From contig CAXBIS010000013.1 of assembly GCA_963975885.1 (NCBI GenBank), positions 52,241 through 116,240 on the forward strand: a DNA stretch of 64,000 bases. Direction: 5' to 3'. Below the pieces are notes generated by a model. That model saw nothing but the letters and a program-made list of their open reading frames with translations, was not told where the DNA came from and searched no databases. The position numbers and the translations under genes are program-made. Of this stretch, positions 15,726 to 25,134 are shown one piece after another (the first letter of the stretch is position 1; every line of letters starts with the position of its first letter). Origin of the DNA: Pseudazoarcus sp963975885. GTDB lineage: Bacteria > Pseudomonadota > Gammaproteobacteria > Burkholderiales > Rhodocyclaceae.

Positions 15726-17711
15726 CTAGCCGGATTTCTGCACCGACTGGACTGCATTGCGTCCGCCCTGCTTGGCCAGATACGCGCCGCGATCGGCAAG
15801 CTTGATCAACTCACTCGCGTCGGTCATCTCCGGCCAGCGCTCGGCCACGCCGATGCTCACCCCGAGCGCTACACGCGCGCCGCCGAATTCGAGCATCGCT
15901 TCGCCCACCGCCTGGCGCGCGCGCTCGGCGCAGGCCAGCGTCGTCGCGAGCGTGCCGCCCGGGCAGATCACGAGGAATTCGTCGCCGCCAATGCGACACA
16001 GGACGTCCTGCACACGCAGCGATTTCTTGAGTGCCTGCGCGACCCGGCTCAGCGCCGTATCGCCCGCCTCGTGACCAAGCGAGTCATTGATTTCCTTGAG
16101 CGAATCAAGGTCGATCACCATGCATGCGAGCGGTCGCCCGCTACGCTCTGATCCGCCCCACTCCTGTTCCATGCGGTCCATCGCGTAGCGTCGGTTGCGC
16201 AGGCCGGTGAGCGGATCCGTCAGCGCCATGTCGTGCAGACGCCGGTTTGTGATCGCGAGCTGGGCCGCGAAACCCTGCAGTTCCTGTCGATCGTGCTCGA
16301 GTTCGCGTTGCAGCCTGACCTCGCGCAGACCGGCGCGCAGTCGAGCGAGCAGCAGGCGATCGGCGCAGGACATCGACACGGCATCGTCACCGCCCGCCTC
16401 GAGCAGTGCGATCAGCGTGTCGTCATCGGCGTCACGCACACGCAGCAGCGTGTGCATGATGCGACCGATGCTGGTGCGGCGCAGCGTCTGGACCATCTCG
16501 AGCACTTCTTCGCCGGCATCGTCGCAACCCAGAATCATCATGTGCGGCTGCAGTTCCAGCGCGAAGTCGAGCACACCGCGCACATCGCCGGTCTCGACGA
16601 TGGAGCAGTCCTCGCCGACGAGCAGGCGCGCCACGCGGCGGCGACCCGGCCCGTCGGCCTCGACGATCAGCACCACCGGCTTGTCGGGCGAGCGTGCCAC
16701 GACCAGGCGCTCGCGCTCGCGCTCGGACTTGCGCCGCACCCCCTCGACCGCGCCGGGGGGCTCGCAGGTGGCCTCGTCGGGCACGTCGACGTCGGGAAAA
16801 CTGCGCGAGGCACGCGGCTCGAGCTTGAGCAGCGCGATCCATTCGACCCACAGCGCGAACATGCGCGCCGCTTCGGCGACCATGTCGTCGCGCTCAACGC
16901 CCAAGGTACCGCCACGCTCGACCAGGTGTTCGAGTCGGGCCACGCGCTCGCCTTCCGGGGCAAGACAGAAGTCGGCGAACGTGCGGGCCATCGTCATCGC
17001 GTCGAAGAGTCGCTCCTGGCGACCGCCCGAATCGAACAGCGGACGATCGACGTCGTCGTAGTGTCGCGCGATCTGCGTGAAGAACCTGGGCACGCCCCAG
17101 TGTTCGAGCATTTCCGCCCCGAGATCGGCATGATGGATCGCAAAGGCCTCACGCTCGGGCTCAAGCAGCGCCGCGCCACCGCCTTCGACTCGCTCGAGCA
17201 CCTGGGCATAATCCTCGGCGTAGGCCGTGGCCAACGCCAATTCACCGACCCGCAACAGCAAGCCGAAGCTGAAGGCTTCGTCGCTGGCCGCGGCCCGACA
17301 GTGCCCCACCGCCGCCTGCATGCCGAGCGCAAGCGCGAGCGAATGCGACCAATAGCTTTCGTAGTCGAAGGCGCGGCAGCCGCCCTTGCGATGCTCGGAC
17401 AGCAGCGAAAAGCCGGTGGCGAGCGCTCTGATGGCCGGAATGCCGAGCACCATCAAAGCTTCGGATACCGAAACCACGGGCCGGCGTCCGCGGGAGACGA
17501 GCCCGTTGGCGGCCTTGATGACGCGACCGACGAAGGCAGGATCACCGCCGATGACGCGCGCAAGTTCCGCGAGCGAGACCTCATCCTGCTTGGTCAGGCG
17601 GATGACGCGGGTCGCCACGCCTTTCGGGGACGGCAGGCGCCCGGAGGCGTGGAGCAACTCGAATGCGCTCTGCCCGCGCCCTGCTGCAATCATTTTTCCG
17701 ATCGATTCCAT
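15726..17711 (-). CDS. HDOD / degenerate receiver / GGDEF diguanylate cyclase
   Basis: 661 residues from the ATG at 17711 (MESIGKMIAAG). An HDOD domain (about 15-220, with ELARVIGGDPAFVGRVIKAANG) comes first, then a receiver-like fold (about 345-465) and a C-terminal GGDEF domain (about 500-655). The GGDEF site is intact (RIGGDEF), preceded by an RVQD inhibitory site at the canonical five-residue distance, so c-di-GMP synthesis with product feedback is likely. The receiver lacks the phosphoacceptor: the normal Asp position reads MMILGCDD, and the conserved Lys is also missing. It sits between flhDC and a second c-di-GMP gene, which suggests motility control. Confidence 0.87.
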   Translation of the reverse strand: MESIGKMIAAGRGQSAFELLHASGRLPSPKGVATRVIRLTKQDEVSLAELARVIGGDPAFVGRVIKAANGLVSRGRRPVVSVSEALMVLGIPAIRALATGFSLLSEHRKGGCRAFDYESYWSHSLALALGMQAAVGHCRAAASDEAFSFGLLLRVGELALATAYAEDYAQVLERVEGGGAALLEPEREAFAIHHADLGAEMLEHWGVPRFFTQIARHYDDVDRPLFDSGGRQERLFDAMTMARTFADFCLAPEGERVARLEHLVERGGTLGVERDDMVAEAARMFALWVEWIALLKLEPRASRSFPDVDVPDEATCEPPGAVEGVRRKSERERERLVVARSPDKPVVLIVEADGPGRRRVARLLVGEDCSIVETGDVRGVLDFALELQPHMMILGCDDAGEEVLEMVQTLRRTSIGRIMHTLLRVRDADDDTLIALLEAGGDDAVSMSCADRLLLARLRAGLREVRLQRELEHDRQELQGFAAQLAITNRRLHDMALTDPLTGLRNRRYAMDRMEQEWGGSERSGRPLACMVIDLDSLKEINDSLGHEAGDTALSRVAQALKKSLRVQDVLCRIGGDEFLVICPGGTLATTLACAERARQAVGEAMLEFGGARVALGVSIGVAERWPEMTDASELIKLADRGAYLAKQGGRNAVQSVQKSG

Positions 17712-17855
17712 AAGATGCCTGCGCGCCTGCGGGCGCGCCCTATTGCAGCACGCCGATGCCGGCGCGCTTTGGATTATCCCCGCGGAGGCGCGTCGCGCGC
17801 AAATCACCCGGTCACGATAGAATCATCCGATGATCCATCGCTTGACGCCCGACCC

Positions 17856-18407
17856 ATGAAGTTCTGCTCTCACTGCGCCCATCCGGTGGACTGGCGTATT
17901 CCTGCCGGCGACACGCTACCGCGCCATGTCTGCTCGAAATGCGACACCGTCCATTACGTCAATCCCAAGCTCGTCGTCGGCGCGATCGTCGAGCATCAGG
18001 GGCGCATCCTGCTGTGCCGGCGTGCGATCGAACCGCGTCTCGGCTTCTGGACCCTGCCTGCCGGCTTCATGGAAAACGGGGAGAGCACGTCCGAAGGCGC
18101 GGCACGCGAAACCCTCGAGGAGGCCTGTGCGCGCATCGAGGTCGGCGAGTTGTTCACGCTGATCGACGTGCCGCACATCAACCAGGTGAATCTGATGTAC
18201 CGCGCCAGGCTGATCGGCACCGAGTTCGCAGCTGGCGACGAATCGCTGGAAGTCGCCCTCTTCGACGAGCAAGAGATTCCCTGGGACGAACTGGCCTTTC
18301 GCACCATCTCGCTGGCGCTGCGTCACTATTTCGATGATCGGCAAGTCGGCCGTTTCGGCTTTCATTGCTGCACCCTCGCGCCAACGTCCGAGCCGATCCG
18401 CGGCTGA
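17856..18407 (+). CDS. Nudix hydrolase with zinc ribbon
   Basis: 183 residues. The N-terminus carries two Cys pairs (CSHC and CSKC, residues 4-27), a small zinc ribbon. The Nudix box starts at the Gly of AGFMENGE and runs through ARETLEEACARI, keeping the REx2EE metal ligands; the usual Gly after EEA is replaced by Cys. The family cleaves nucleoside diphosphates linked to other groups. The ribbon is reminiscent of NudC-like and ADP-ribose-type hydrolases, but the substrate cannot be assigned. The gene is divergent from the HDOD-GGDEF gene, and its stop codon is only 7 bp from that of the convergent EAL gene. Confidence 0.85.
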   Translation: MKFCSHCAHPVDWRIPAGDTLPRHVCSKCDTVHYVNPKLVVGAIVEHQGRILLCRRAIEPRLGFWTLPAGFMENGESTSEGAARETLEEACARIEVGELFTLIDVPHINQVNLMYRARLIGTEFAAGDESLEVALFDEQEIPWDELAFRTISLALRHYFDDRQVGRFGFHCCTLAPTSEPIRG

Positions 18408-18414
18408 GGTCGCG

Positions 18415-21162
18415 TCACGAATATTCCAAGTGCTCACGCCACCAGACGGCGAACTCGGCTGCGGGCATCGGACGCGCGAACAGAAAGCCCTGCATCTCGC
18501 TACAGCCCGAATGCTGCAGGAAGGCCAGTTGCGCCTCGGTCTCCACACCCTCGGCAATGACGCGCAAGCGCATCGTGTGCGCCAGCCCGATGATGGCATC
18601 GACAATGGCGGCATCATCCGCGTCGACCACCACATCACGCACGAATCCCTGATCGATCTTGAGCGCGTCGATGGGTAACCGCTTGAGATAGGACAGCGAC
18701 GAATAGCCCGTCCCGAAATCGTCGATCGCCACGCGCACGCCCATCGCGCGGATTTCGCTCAACACCGCAACGTTTCGCTCGCCCGGGTCGAGCATGACGC
18801 TCTCGGTCAGTTCCAGCTCCAGACACTCGGGCGCCAGACCCGTGGCATCCAGAACGGAGCGAATGGTATTGACGAAGCGCGGCTGGCGAAATTGCTGAGC
18901 CGAGATGTTCACCGCCACGGGCACCGCCGGCAGTCCCTCGTTCTGCCAGGCGCGATTCTGCCGGCAGGCCTGCTCCAGAACCCAGGCACCGATCGCGAGA
19001 ATCAGACCGGCGTCCTCCGCAACCGGGATGAAGCGCGACGGCGGCACCAGCTCGCCATCCGGACCACGCCAGCGCAACAGTGCCTCAGCGCCGATCAGTC
19101 TGCGCGTGCGACTGTCGACCTGCGGCTGATAGTGCAGCTCGAAATCCTTGTCCTCGATGGCGCGGCGCAACGCATTCTCGAGCGACATGCGCTCGAATAC
19201 GCGCTCGTTCAGTTCCACTCGGAAATACTGGTAGGTATTTCGGCCAACGTCCTTGCTGTGGTACATCGCGGCGTCGGCGTTGCGCATCAGCGTCGGGATG
19301 TCGTCGCCATCCTCCGGATACAGACTGATGCCGACGCTCGCGGTGACCATCAGTTGATGACCGCCGATACTGCACGGCAGGGCCAGCGCCTGCAGCAGCT
19401 TCTCGGCCACGCGCGCAGCATCCCCGGGGTCTGCCAGCTCGGTGAGCAGCAACGTGAACTCATCGCCGCCGGGGCGACTGACCGTGTCGCACTCGCGCAC
19501 GCTCGCGGTGATGCGTTCGGCGACGATGCGCAAGAGCTGGTCGCCCACATGATGGCCGAGCGAATCATTGATGTTCTTGAAACGGTCCAGGTCGACGAAC
19601 AGCAGCGCGAAACGACCGTGCTCGCGTCGCGCTCGCGCGATCGCCTGCGACAGACGGTCGTTGAACAGCAGGCGGTTGGGCAGATCGGTGAGCGGATCGT
19701 GCTCGGCCAGGTGGCGGATGCGCTCCTCGTTGAGCTTTTGCTCGCTGATGTCCTCGATCAGCATCACCGGCCCGCGCTCGGGGCTGGCCGGGTCGAGCGC
19801 GCGCACATAGACGTTGGCCCAGAACCATTGCCCGCGGCGATCGATGAAACGCTGCTCGAAGCGCACCATCTCGGCATCCTCAAGGCCTGCCTCGATGCGG
19901 CGACAGGCCTCGATGAAGGCCGCATGGTCCTCGAAGTGACGCTCCAGCGTCTGGCCGATCGCCTCCTGAGCGGTGCAACCGAACATGCGCTCGAAGGCCG
20001 GATTGACCAGCATGACCTCATGGCTGCGCGTCATCGTGATTGCGATCGGGCTGGCGTTGAGCACGGATTGCAACTCCTCGGCTCGCGCGACGCTGTCGGC
20101 GCGCGAGCGCGACAACTCGTCGAACAACCGGTAGAAGTCGCCCGCCACCTCGCCAATCTCGTCGTTGCCGACCGGCAGCCGATGCACATGACTGGGGTCC
20201 GAGCGCAGCGCGACGACATTGTCGCGCAATGCGAACAACGGGCGCAGGAAGCGCTGCATCCCGAACCACACCAGCAGGCCGACCAGTGCCGAGGCAATCA
20301 GCAGCATCAGCATCGCCATGCGCTGCGAGCGCACGATCGGTTCGAAGGCCTCCTCGACCGGCAGCATCGCGCCGGCAACCCAGTCCGTACCCTCGACCGA
20401 CCTGAAGCTCATCAGCATGCGCCGCCCGCTCGCGTCCGCGCCCTCTGCGGTGCCCTCCCAGCCGGCGAGCGCACGATCGAAGGACTCGATCACGCCCGGC
20501 TCGGCCCAGCTCGAGAGCATCAGGCGCGCATTGTCCCCGACGATGGTCGTGCGTTCGCGCGTGGTCAGCACGAACTGTCCGGGCTGGTCCGGGCTGCTGC
20601 GATTGAGGCCACCGAGGAAGCTCGGACTGAGAATGTCGACCGTGCCCGAGACGATGGCGATCAGCCGACCGACCGAATCGAACACAGGCACCGACATGGC
20701 CAGCAAAGGCTGACCGGTAACCACTCCGACGAACGGACTCGACAGCGCCGAAACCCCGGTGGTCTTGACCCGCTGCAGATGCTCGAGCGAGGATACGTCG
20801 GCCCCGACACGACCCGAGCGTGGAGGATTGTCGGCGAGCACCACCAGCTCCGGGCTGACGATGATCAGCGAATCGAACAGCGCGAGGGCGCCCTGGTTGT
20901 CATACAGGTAGTCTCGCAAGTGCTCGGCGTCATCGGCCTGCGCAAAATTGATGCCCGAGGCCACGCGTTTGAGCGTGCCCAGGCTGACCCCGACCCGTGC
21001 GGAAACCTCGTGCGCGAAACGCGACACGAGGGCGAACTGCTGCTCGGCGATGGTCTGCTTGAGCGAGTTCCGGATCAGGTAATCCTGGATCACCATACCG
21101 GCCCCGAACACCAGCACCAACAGGCCGACGACGGCAAGCGAGGATTTGGTCTTGAGATTCAC
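18415..21162 (-). CDS. Cache/HAMP/PAS/GGDEF/EAL c-di-GMP signalling protein
   Basis: A 915-residue membrane protein starting at a GTG. Layout: N-terminal TM (about 8-28), a periplasmic Cache-like sensor (about 30-280), a second TM (about 285-305), HAMP (about 306-360), PAS (about 365-480), GGDEF (about 485-645) and EAL (about 655-905). The cyclase motif is complete (RPGGDEF), with an RECD inhibitory site five residues before it. The phosphodiesterase motif GAEALLRW and downstream metal ligands (ELTESVM, DDFGTGYSS) are intact. Both activities are therefore possible, with the PAS and Cache inputs choosing between them. Confidence 0.92.
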   Translation of the reverse strand: MNLKTKSSLAVVGLLVLVFGAGMVIQDYLIRNSLKQTIAEQQFALVSRFAHEVSARVGVSLGTLKRVASGINFAQADDAEHLRDYLYDNQGALALFDSLIIVSPELVVLADNPPRSGRVGADVSSLEHLQRVKTTGVSALSSPFVGVVTGQPLLAMSVPVFDSVGRLIAIVSGTVDILSPSFLGGLNRSSPDQPGQFVLTTRERTTIVGDNARLMLSSWAEPGVIESFDRALAGWEGTAEGADASGRRMLMSFRSVEGTDWVAGAMLPVEEAFEPIVRSQRMAMLMLLIASALVGLLVWFGMQRFLRPLFALRDNVVALRSDPSHVHRLPVGNDEIGEVAGDFYRLFDELSRSRADSVARAEELQSVLNASPIAITMTRSHEVMLVNPAFERMFGCTAQEAIGQTLERHFEDHAAFIEACRRIEAGLEDAEMVRFEQRFIDRRGQWFWANVYVRALDPASPERGPVMLIEDISEQKLNEERIRHLAEHDPLTDLPNRLLFNDRLSQAIARARREHGRFALLFVDLDRFKNINDSLGHHVGDQLLRIVAERITASVRECDTVSRPGGDEFTLLLTELADPGDAARVAEKLLQALALPCSIGGHQLMVTASVGISLYPEDGDDIPTLMRNADAAMYHSKDVGRNTYQYFRVELNERVFERMSLENALRRAIEDKDFELHYQPQVDSRTRRLIGAEALLRWRGPDGELVPPSRFIPVAEDAGLILAIGAWVLEQACRQNRAWQNEGLPAVPVAVNISAQQFRQPRFVNTIRSVLDATGLAPECLELELTESVMLDPGERNVAVLSEIRAMGVRVAIDDFGTGYSSLSYLKRLPIDALKIDQGFVRDVVVDADDAAIVDAIIGLAHTMRLRVIAEGVETEAQLAFLQHSGCSEMQGFLFARPMPAAEFAVWWREHLEYS

Positions 21163-21250
21163 CCGTTAGGCCAGCCGGACACGTCAACACGACGACTGTA
21201 TAAGCCGTCTCGCTCGCGGCACAAGCGTGATACCCGCAATGCGTTTGGCC

Positions 21251-21826
21251 TCACTCGCGTCCGTGCCGGGTGAGCAACGGCAATGCGCGATGAAGGTAGT
21301 AGCCCATGGACCACAAGGTCAGTGCGGCGGCCACATAGATCAGCACCGTGCCCGGGATCTGCACCCCAACGCCCGCAAGTCGGCCGTCGTAGAGCAACAG
21401 TGGAATCGCGATCATCTGCGCGGCGGTCTTGAACTTGCCGATGGTCGCCACCGCAACACTGGCCGAATGCCCGATGCGTGCCATCCACTCGCGCAATGCC
21501 GAAATCGTGATTTCGCGGCCAATGATGACCACCGCGATGATTGCGTCGACGCGGCCCAGTTGCACCAGCACGATCAGCGCCGCGGCGACCATGAGCTTGT
21601 CGGCGACCGGATCGAGAAAGGCACCGAAGGCCGAAGTCTGACCGAGCGAGCGCGCAAGATAACCGTCGAGCCAGTCCGTGACCGCGGCGAGCACGAACAG
21701 CACGGTGGCGATCACGTTCATCTGCAAATCGGTCAGCCAGGTCCCGGGCAGATAGAACACACCGACGAACAGCGGAATCACGGCGATCCGCATCAGGGTC
21801 AGGGTGTTCGGAATGTTGAAATCCAT
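21251..21826 (-). CDS. pgsA: CDP-diacylglycerol--glycerol-3-phosphate 3-phosphatidyltransferase
   Basis: Makes phosphatidylglycerol phosphate, the committed step to phosphatidylglycerol and cardiolipin, in the inner membrane. The 191-residue protein has several TM helices and the full CDP-alcohol phosphotransferase signature. It reads DWLDGYLAR, nine residues, then GAFLDPVADKL, supplying the metal-binding Asp residues. It lies 27 bp after uvrC, the usual uvrC-pgsA pairing. Confidence 0.95.
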   Translation of the reverse strand: MDFNIPNTLTLMRIAVIPLFVGVFYLPGTWLTDLQMNVIATVLFVLAAVTDWLDGYLARSLGQTSAFGAFLDPVADKLMVAAALIVLVQLGRVDAIIAVVIIGREITISALREWMARIGHSASVAVATIGKFKTAAQMIAIPLLLYDGRLAGVGVQIPGTVLIYVAAALTLWSMGYYLHRALPLLTRHGRE

Positions 21827-21853
21827 GATGACGTGCCAGCCGTTCGCGATGCC

Positions 21854-23674
21854 TCAGTGCAGCGCCGAGTATATCTGTTCGGCCAGCTTGCGGCTGACGC
21901 CGTCGACGCGACACAGGTCCTCGACCGTGGCCGCGCGCACGCCGTCGAGCCCGCCAAAGGCTTCGATCAGGCTGCGTCGACGCGTTGGCCCGACGCCGGG
22001 AATATCGTCGAGCCGGGAACCGACGCGCGCCTTGGCGCGCCGTGCGCGGTGCCCGGTGATCGCGAAGCGGTGCGCCTCGTCACGAATTTCCTGGATGAGG
22101 TGCAGCGCCGGCGCGTCCGGCGGCAGATGCACGGGTGTGCGCGCATCGGCGAAGATCAGCGTCTCCAGCCCAGGCTTGCGCCCCTCCCCCTTGGCCACAC
22201 CGACCATCGCGATCGACTCCAGCCCGAGGTCGGCAAGCACGGCGTGCGATGCCGAGACCTGACCGCGGCCACCGTCGATGAGGATCAGGTCGGGCATCAC
22301 GCCGTCGCCCTCGACGAGTTTGCCGTAGCGACGTTCCAGCACCTGTCGCATCGCTGCGTAGTCATCCCCCGCGGTGATGCCGGCGATGTTGTAGCGGCGA
22401 TACTCGGCGTTTTTCATCGCGCCGTCGACACACACCACGCACGAAGCCACGGTAGCCTCCCCCATGGTGTGACTGATGTCGAAGCACTCGATGCGCGCGG
22501 GTGTCTCGGCCAGATCCAGTGCCTCGCGCAGCGCGGCCAGCCGGGCGCCGACCCGACCGGCATCCTGGTTACGCGCGGCGATCGCGGTGCGTGCATTGTT
22601 GCTCGCCATCTCCATCCAGGCACGCTCGGCCGCACCACGCGGCGCGACCACCGCGACCGGCCGTTCTCTCAGCTCGGCCAGTTGCGCGCGCGCCGCCTCG
22701 ACGGCATGCCCCACGAGGATGCGCGCGGGCATGGCATGTTCGCCGTAGTGCTGGTCGAGAAAGGCCAGCAAGGCATCGTCGGCGTCGCAGCCGGCCGCGC
22801 TGCTCGGGAACTGCGGCCGGTCACCCAGATGGCGCCCGCCACGCACCATCGCCAGATTCACGCACACCAGGCCGTCGGCCTCGACGGCGGTGATCACGTC
22901 CACATCCTGATCGCGCCCACTATCGACGAACTGGCGGTGCAGCACCGCCTGTAGCGCACGAATCTGGTCGCGGCAGGCGGCTGCCTCCTCGAAGGCCAGG
23001 CGCTCGGCCGCCTCGTTCATGCGCGCGCCCAGATCGTCGATGACTTCGTTTGCACGACCGTCGAGAAAGCGGGTCGCCAGACGCACGTCGGCGGCGTAGT
23101 CGGCTTCGCTGATCAGGCCTACGCACGGTGCCGTACAACGCCGGATCTGATGCAGCAGGCAGGGGCGCGAACGGTTGCGAAACACGGCGTTCTCGCAGGT
23201 ACGCAAGCGAAAGATCTTCTGCAACAGGTGGATGCTCTCGCGCGCTGCGCTACCGTTGGGAAACGGGCCGAAGTAGCGCCCCCCCTTGGCGAAGGCCCCG
23301 CGGTGATAGGCCAGACGCGGAAAGGCGTCGCCACTGAGACAGATGTAGGGATAGCTCTTGTCGTCACGGAACAGAATGTTGTAGCGCGGCGCGAGTTGCT
23401 TGATCAGGTTGTTCTCGAGGATCAGCGCCTCGGCCTCGGAACGCGTCGGCGTGATGTCCACGCGCACGATCTGCGCCACCATCATGGCGATGCGCGGACT
23501 CGACTGCGTGCGCTGGAAATAGCTCGAAATGCGCCGGCGCAGGTTCTTCGCCTTGCCGACATAGAGGACGCGCTCGTCCGCGCCGATCATGCGATAGACG
23601 CCGGGCGCTTCCGGGACGGTGCGCAGGAAGGCCTTGGCGTCGAAGGCCGCTGCCGGCTGCTCGCTGCCGCTCAT
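21854..23674 (-). CDS. uvrC: UvrABC excinuclease subunit C
   Basis: Makes the two incisions in nucleotide excision repair after UvrB marks the lesion. The 606-residue protein has an N-terminal GIY-YIG nuclease (about 17-95; GVYRMIGADERVLYVGKAKNL), the Cys cluster region near CLLHQIRRCTAPC, a UVR motif (about 200-235) and an RNase H-like C-terminal nuclease (about 380-540; ECFDISHTMGEATVAS, DLILIDGGRGQ). The tail carries helix-hairpin-helix motifs (IPGVGPTRRRSLIEAFGG). It follows nagZ by 9 bp. uvrB is also in this window, about 33 kb away. Confidence 0.96.
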   Translation of the reverse strand: MSGSEQPAAAFDAKAFLRTVPEAPGVYRMIGADERVLYVGKAKNLRRRISSYFQRTQSSPRIAMMVAQIVRVDITPTRSEAEALILENNLIKQLAPRYNILFRDDKSYPYICLSGDAFPRLAYHRGAFAKGGRYFGPFPNGSAARESIHLLQKIFRLRTCENAVFRNRSRPCLLHQIRRCTAPCVGLISEADYAADVRLATRFLDGRANEVIDDLGARMNEAAERLAFEEAAACRDQIRALQAVLHRQFVDSGRDQDVDVITAVEADGLVCVNLAMVRGGRHLGDRPQFPSSAAGCDADDALLAFLDQHYGEHAMPARILVGHAVEAARAQLAELRERPVAVVAPRGAAERAWMEMASNNARTAIAARNQDAGRVGARLAALREALDLAETPARIECFDISHTMGEATVASCVVCVDGAMKNAEYRRYNIAGITAGDDYAAMRQVLERRYGKLVEGDGVMPDLILIDGGRGQVSASHAVLADLGLESIAMVGVAKGEGRKPGLETLIFADARTPVHLPPDAPALHLIQEIRDEAHRFAITGHRARRAKARVGSRLDDIPGVGPTRRRSLIEAFGGLDGVRAATVEDLCRVDGVSRKLAEQIYSALH

Positions 23675-23683
23675 CGCGGCGCC

Positions 23684-24748
23684 TCAGGCCGGATCGGACG
23701 CGAGCGCAGCGACCTGAGCGCGCGCGTGGTGATAGGGCTCGGCCAGCTCCAGCTCGAAGGCATCGACGAAGCGCGCCCGCCCGCGCAGCGCGGCGATACG
23801 CGCGGCGCTGGTCGCCGCCACGTCCGGTCGCCAGCGCCCGACGAGTTCGTCCGCGCGCTCGGGCTGGTTGCACACCAGCACCATGTCGCAGCCGGCGTCG
23901 ACCGCCGCCTGCGCACGCGCGACGATGTCGCCGGCCACGCTCGCCCCTTCCATGGTCAGATCGTCCGAGAAGATCAAGCCCTGGAAGCCGAGCCGCCCGC
24001 GCAATACGTCCCCCAGCCAGAACTTCGAGAAGCCGGCGGGCTGCGCATCGACCTTGTCGTAGATCACGTGCGCCGGCATCACGCCCGACAACTGGCGACC
24101 GATGCGATGGCGATAGGGCGCGATGTCCTCGGCCCAGATCGCGTCGAAGTCGCGCGAATCGACCGGCAGGTCGACGTGCGAATCGGCCTCGACGAAGCCG
24201 TGCCCGGGAAAGTGCTTGCCGACGCAGCCCATGCCCGCCTCACGCATGCCGGCAGCCAGCGCCGAGGCCAGGCCGGCGACCACCTGCGGGTCGCGATGGA
24301 AGGCGCGATCGCCGATCACGCGGCTGCCACCGTAGTCCAGATCCAGCACCGGCGTGAAGGACAGGTCCACGCCGTGGGCGAGCAACTCGGCGGCCAGCAC
24401 GTAGCCGGTGGCACGCGCGCAATCGAGCGCCGCGACGTGATCCTCGTCCCACTTGCTCCCCAGCATGCGCATCGGCGGCAGGTGCGTAAAACCGCGATCG
24501 CGAAAGCGCTGTACGCGCCCCCCCTCGTGATCGACCGCGATGAGCAGGGACGGCTCGCGCAGCGCGTGGATCTCGGCGGTGAGCGCGGCCAGCTGCTCGG
24601 AATCGGCGAAATTGCGGGCGAACAGGATCACGCCGCCGACCAGTGGATGGCGCAAGCGGTCGCGTTCGACCTTGGTCAGCGCAATCCCCTCGACATCGGC
24701 CATCAGCGGACCGCGCGGCAAGGCCAATGGCGCACGATACGTCGTCAT
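23684..24748 (-). CDS. nagZ: Beta-N-acetylhexosaminidase NagZ
   Basis: Cytoplasmic glycosidase (GH3) that removes GlcNAc from anhydro-muropeptides during peptidoglycan recycling. The 354-residue single-domain form shows the active-site signatures KHFPGHGFVEADSHVDLPV (catalytic His/Asp loop) and LIFSDDLTMEGA (nucleophile Asp). Its ATG overlaps the acpS stop codon by 4 bp, so the two are translationally coupled. Confidence 0.95.
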   Translation of the reverse strand: MTTYRAPLALPRGPLMADVEGIALTKVERDRLRHPLVGGVILFARNFADSEQLAALTAEIHALREPSLLIAVDHEGGRVQRFRDRGFTHLPPMRMLGSKWDEDHVAALDCARATGYVLAAELLAHGVDLSFTPVLDLDYGGSRVIGDRAFHRDPQVVAGLASALAAGMREAGMGCVGKHFPGHGFVEADSHVDLPVDSRDFDAIWAEDIAPYRHRIGRQLSGVMPAHVIYDKVDAQPAGFSKFWLGDVLRGRLGFQGLIFSDDLTMEGASVAGDIVARAQAAVDAGCDMVLVCNQPERADELVGRWRPDVAATSAARIAALRGRARFVDAFELELAEPYHHARAQVAALASDPA

Positions 24749-25134
24749 GCCGCCCCTCCTCGTTGCTCGATCACGACGAAGGCCACGACGTAGTCGGTCT
24801 CGTCGGTCAAGGTCAGATGAGCGACCAGCCCCTCCTCGCGCATGGTCGCGCCCAGTTCGTCCGCGAAACGGAAGATCGGCTTGCCCCGCGCGTCGTGATC
24901 GACCAGTACCGCATGCAGCGTAGCCGGTGCCGCCACGCCGGTGCCGAAGGCCTTGCCGAAGGCTTCCTTGGCAGCGAAGCGCTTGGCCAGAAAGCGTTCC
25001 GGATCGTTGCGCGCAGCAAAGGCCGCACGCTCGCCCGGCGCGAGAATGCGGTTGGCGAAGCGCTGACCGTAGCGGGCCAGCACCGCGGACATGCGCGGAA
25101 TGCGCACGATGTCGGCGCCAATGCCGTGGATCAT
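24745..25134 (-). CDS. acpS: Holo-[acyl-carrier-protein] synthase
   Basis: Transfers 4'-phosphopantetheine from CoA to the Ser of acyl carrier protein; the likely substrate is AcpP encoded at 39030-39269. The 129-residue product begins MIHGIGADIVRI, with the metal-binding GxDxV-type motif, and has the second signature FLAKRFAAKEAFGKAFG. The ATG at 25134 overlaps the pdxJ stop codon (ATGA), and its own stop overlaps nagZ in the same way. Confidence 0.94.
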   Translation of the reverse strand: MIHGIGADIVRIPRMSAVLARYGQRFANRILAPGERAAFAARNDPERFLAKRFAAKEAFGKAFGTGVAAPATLHAVLVDHDARGKPIFRFADELGATMREEGLVAHLTLTDETDYVVAFVVIEQRGGAA

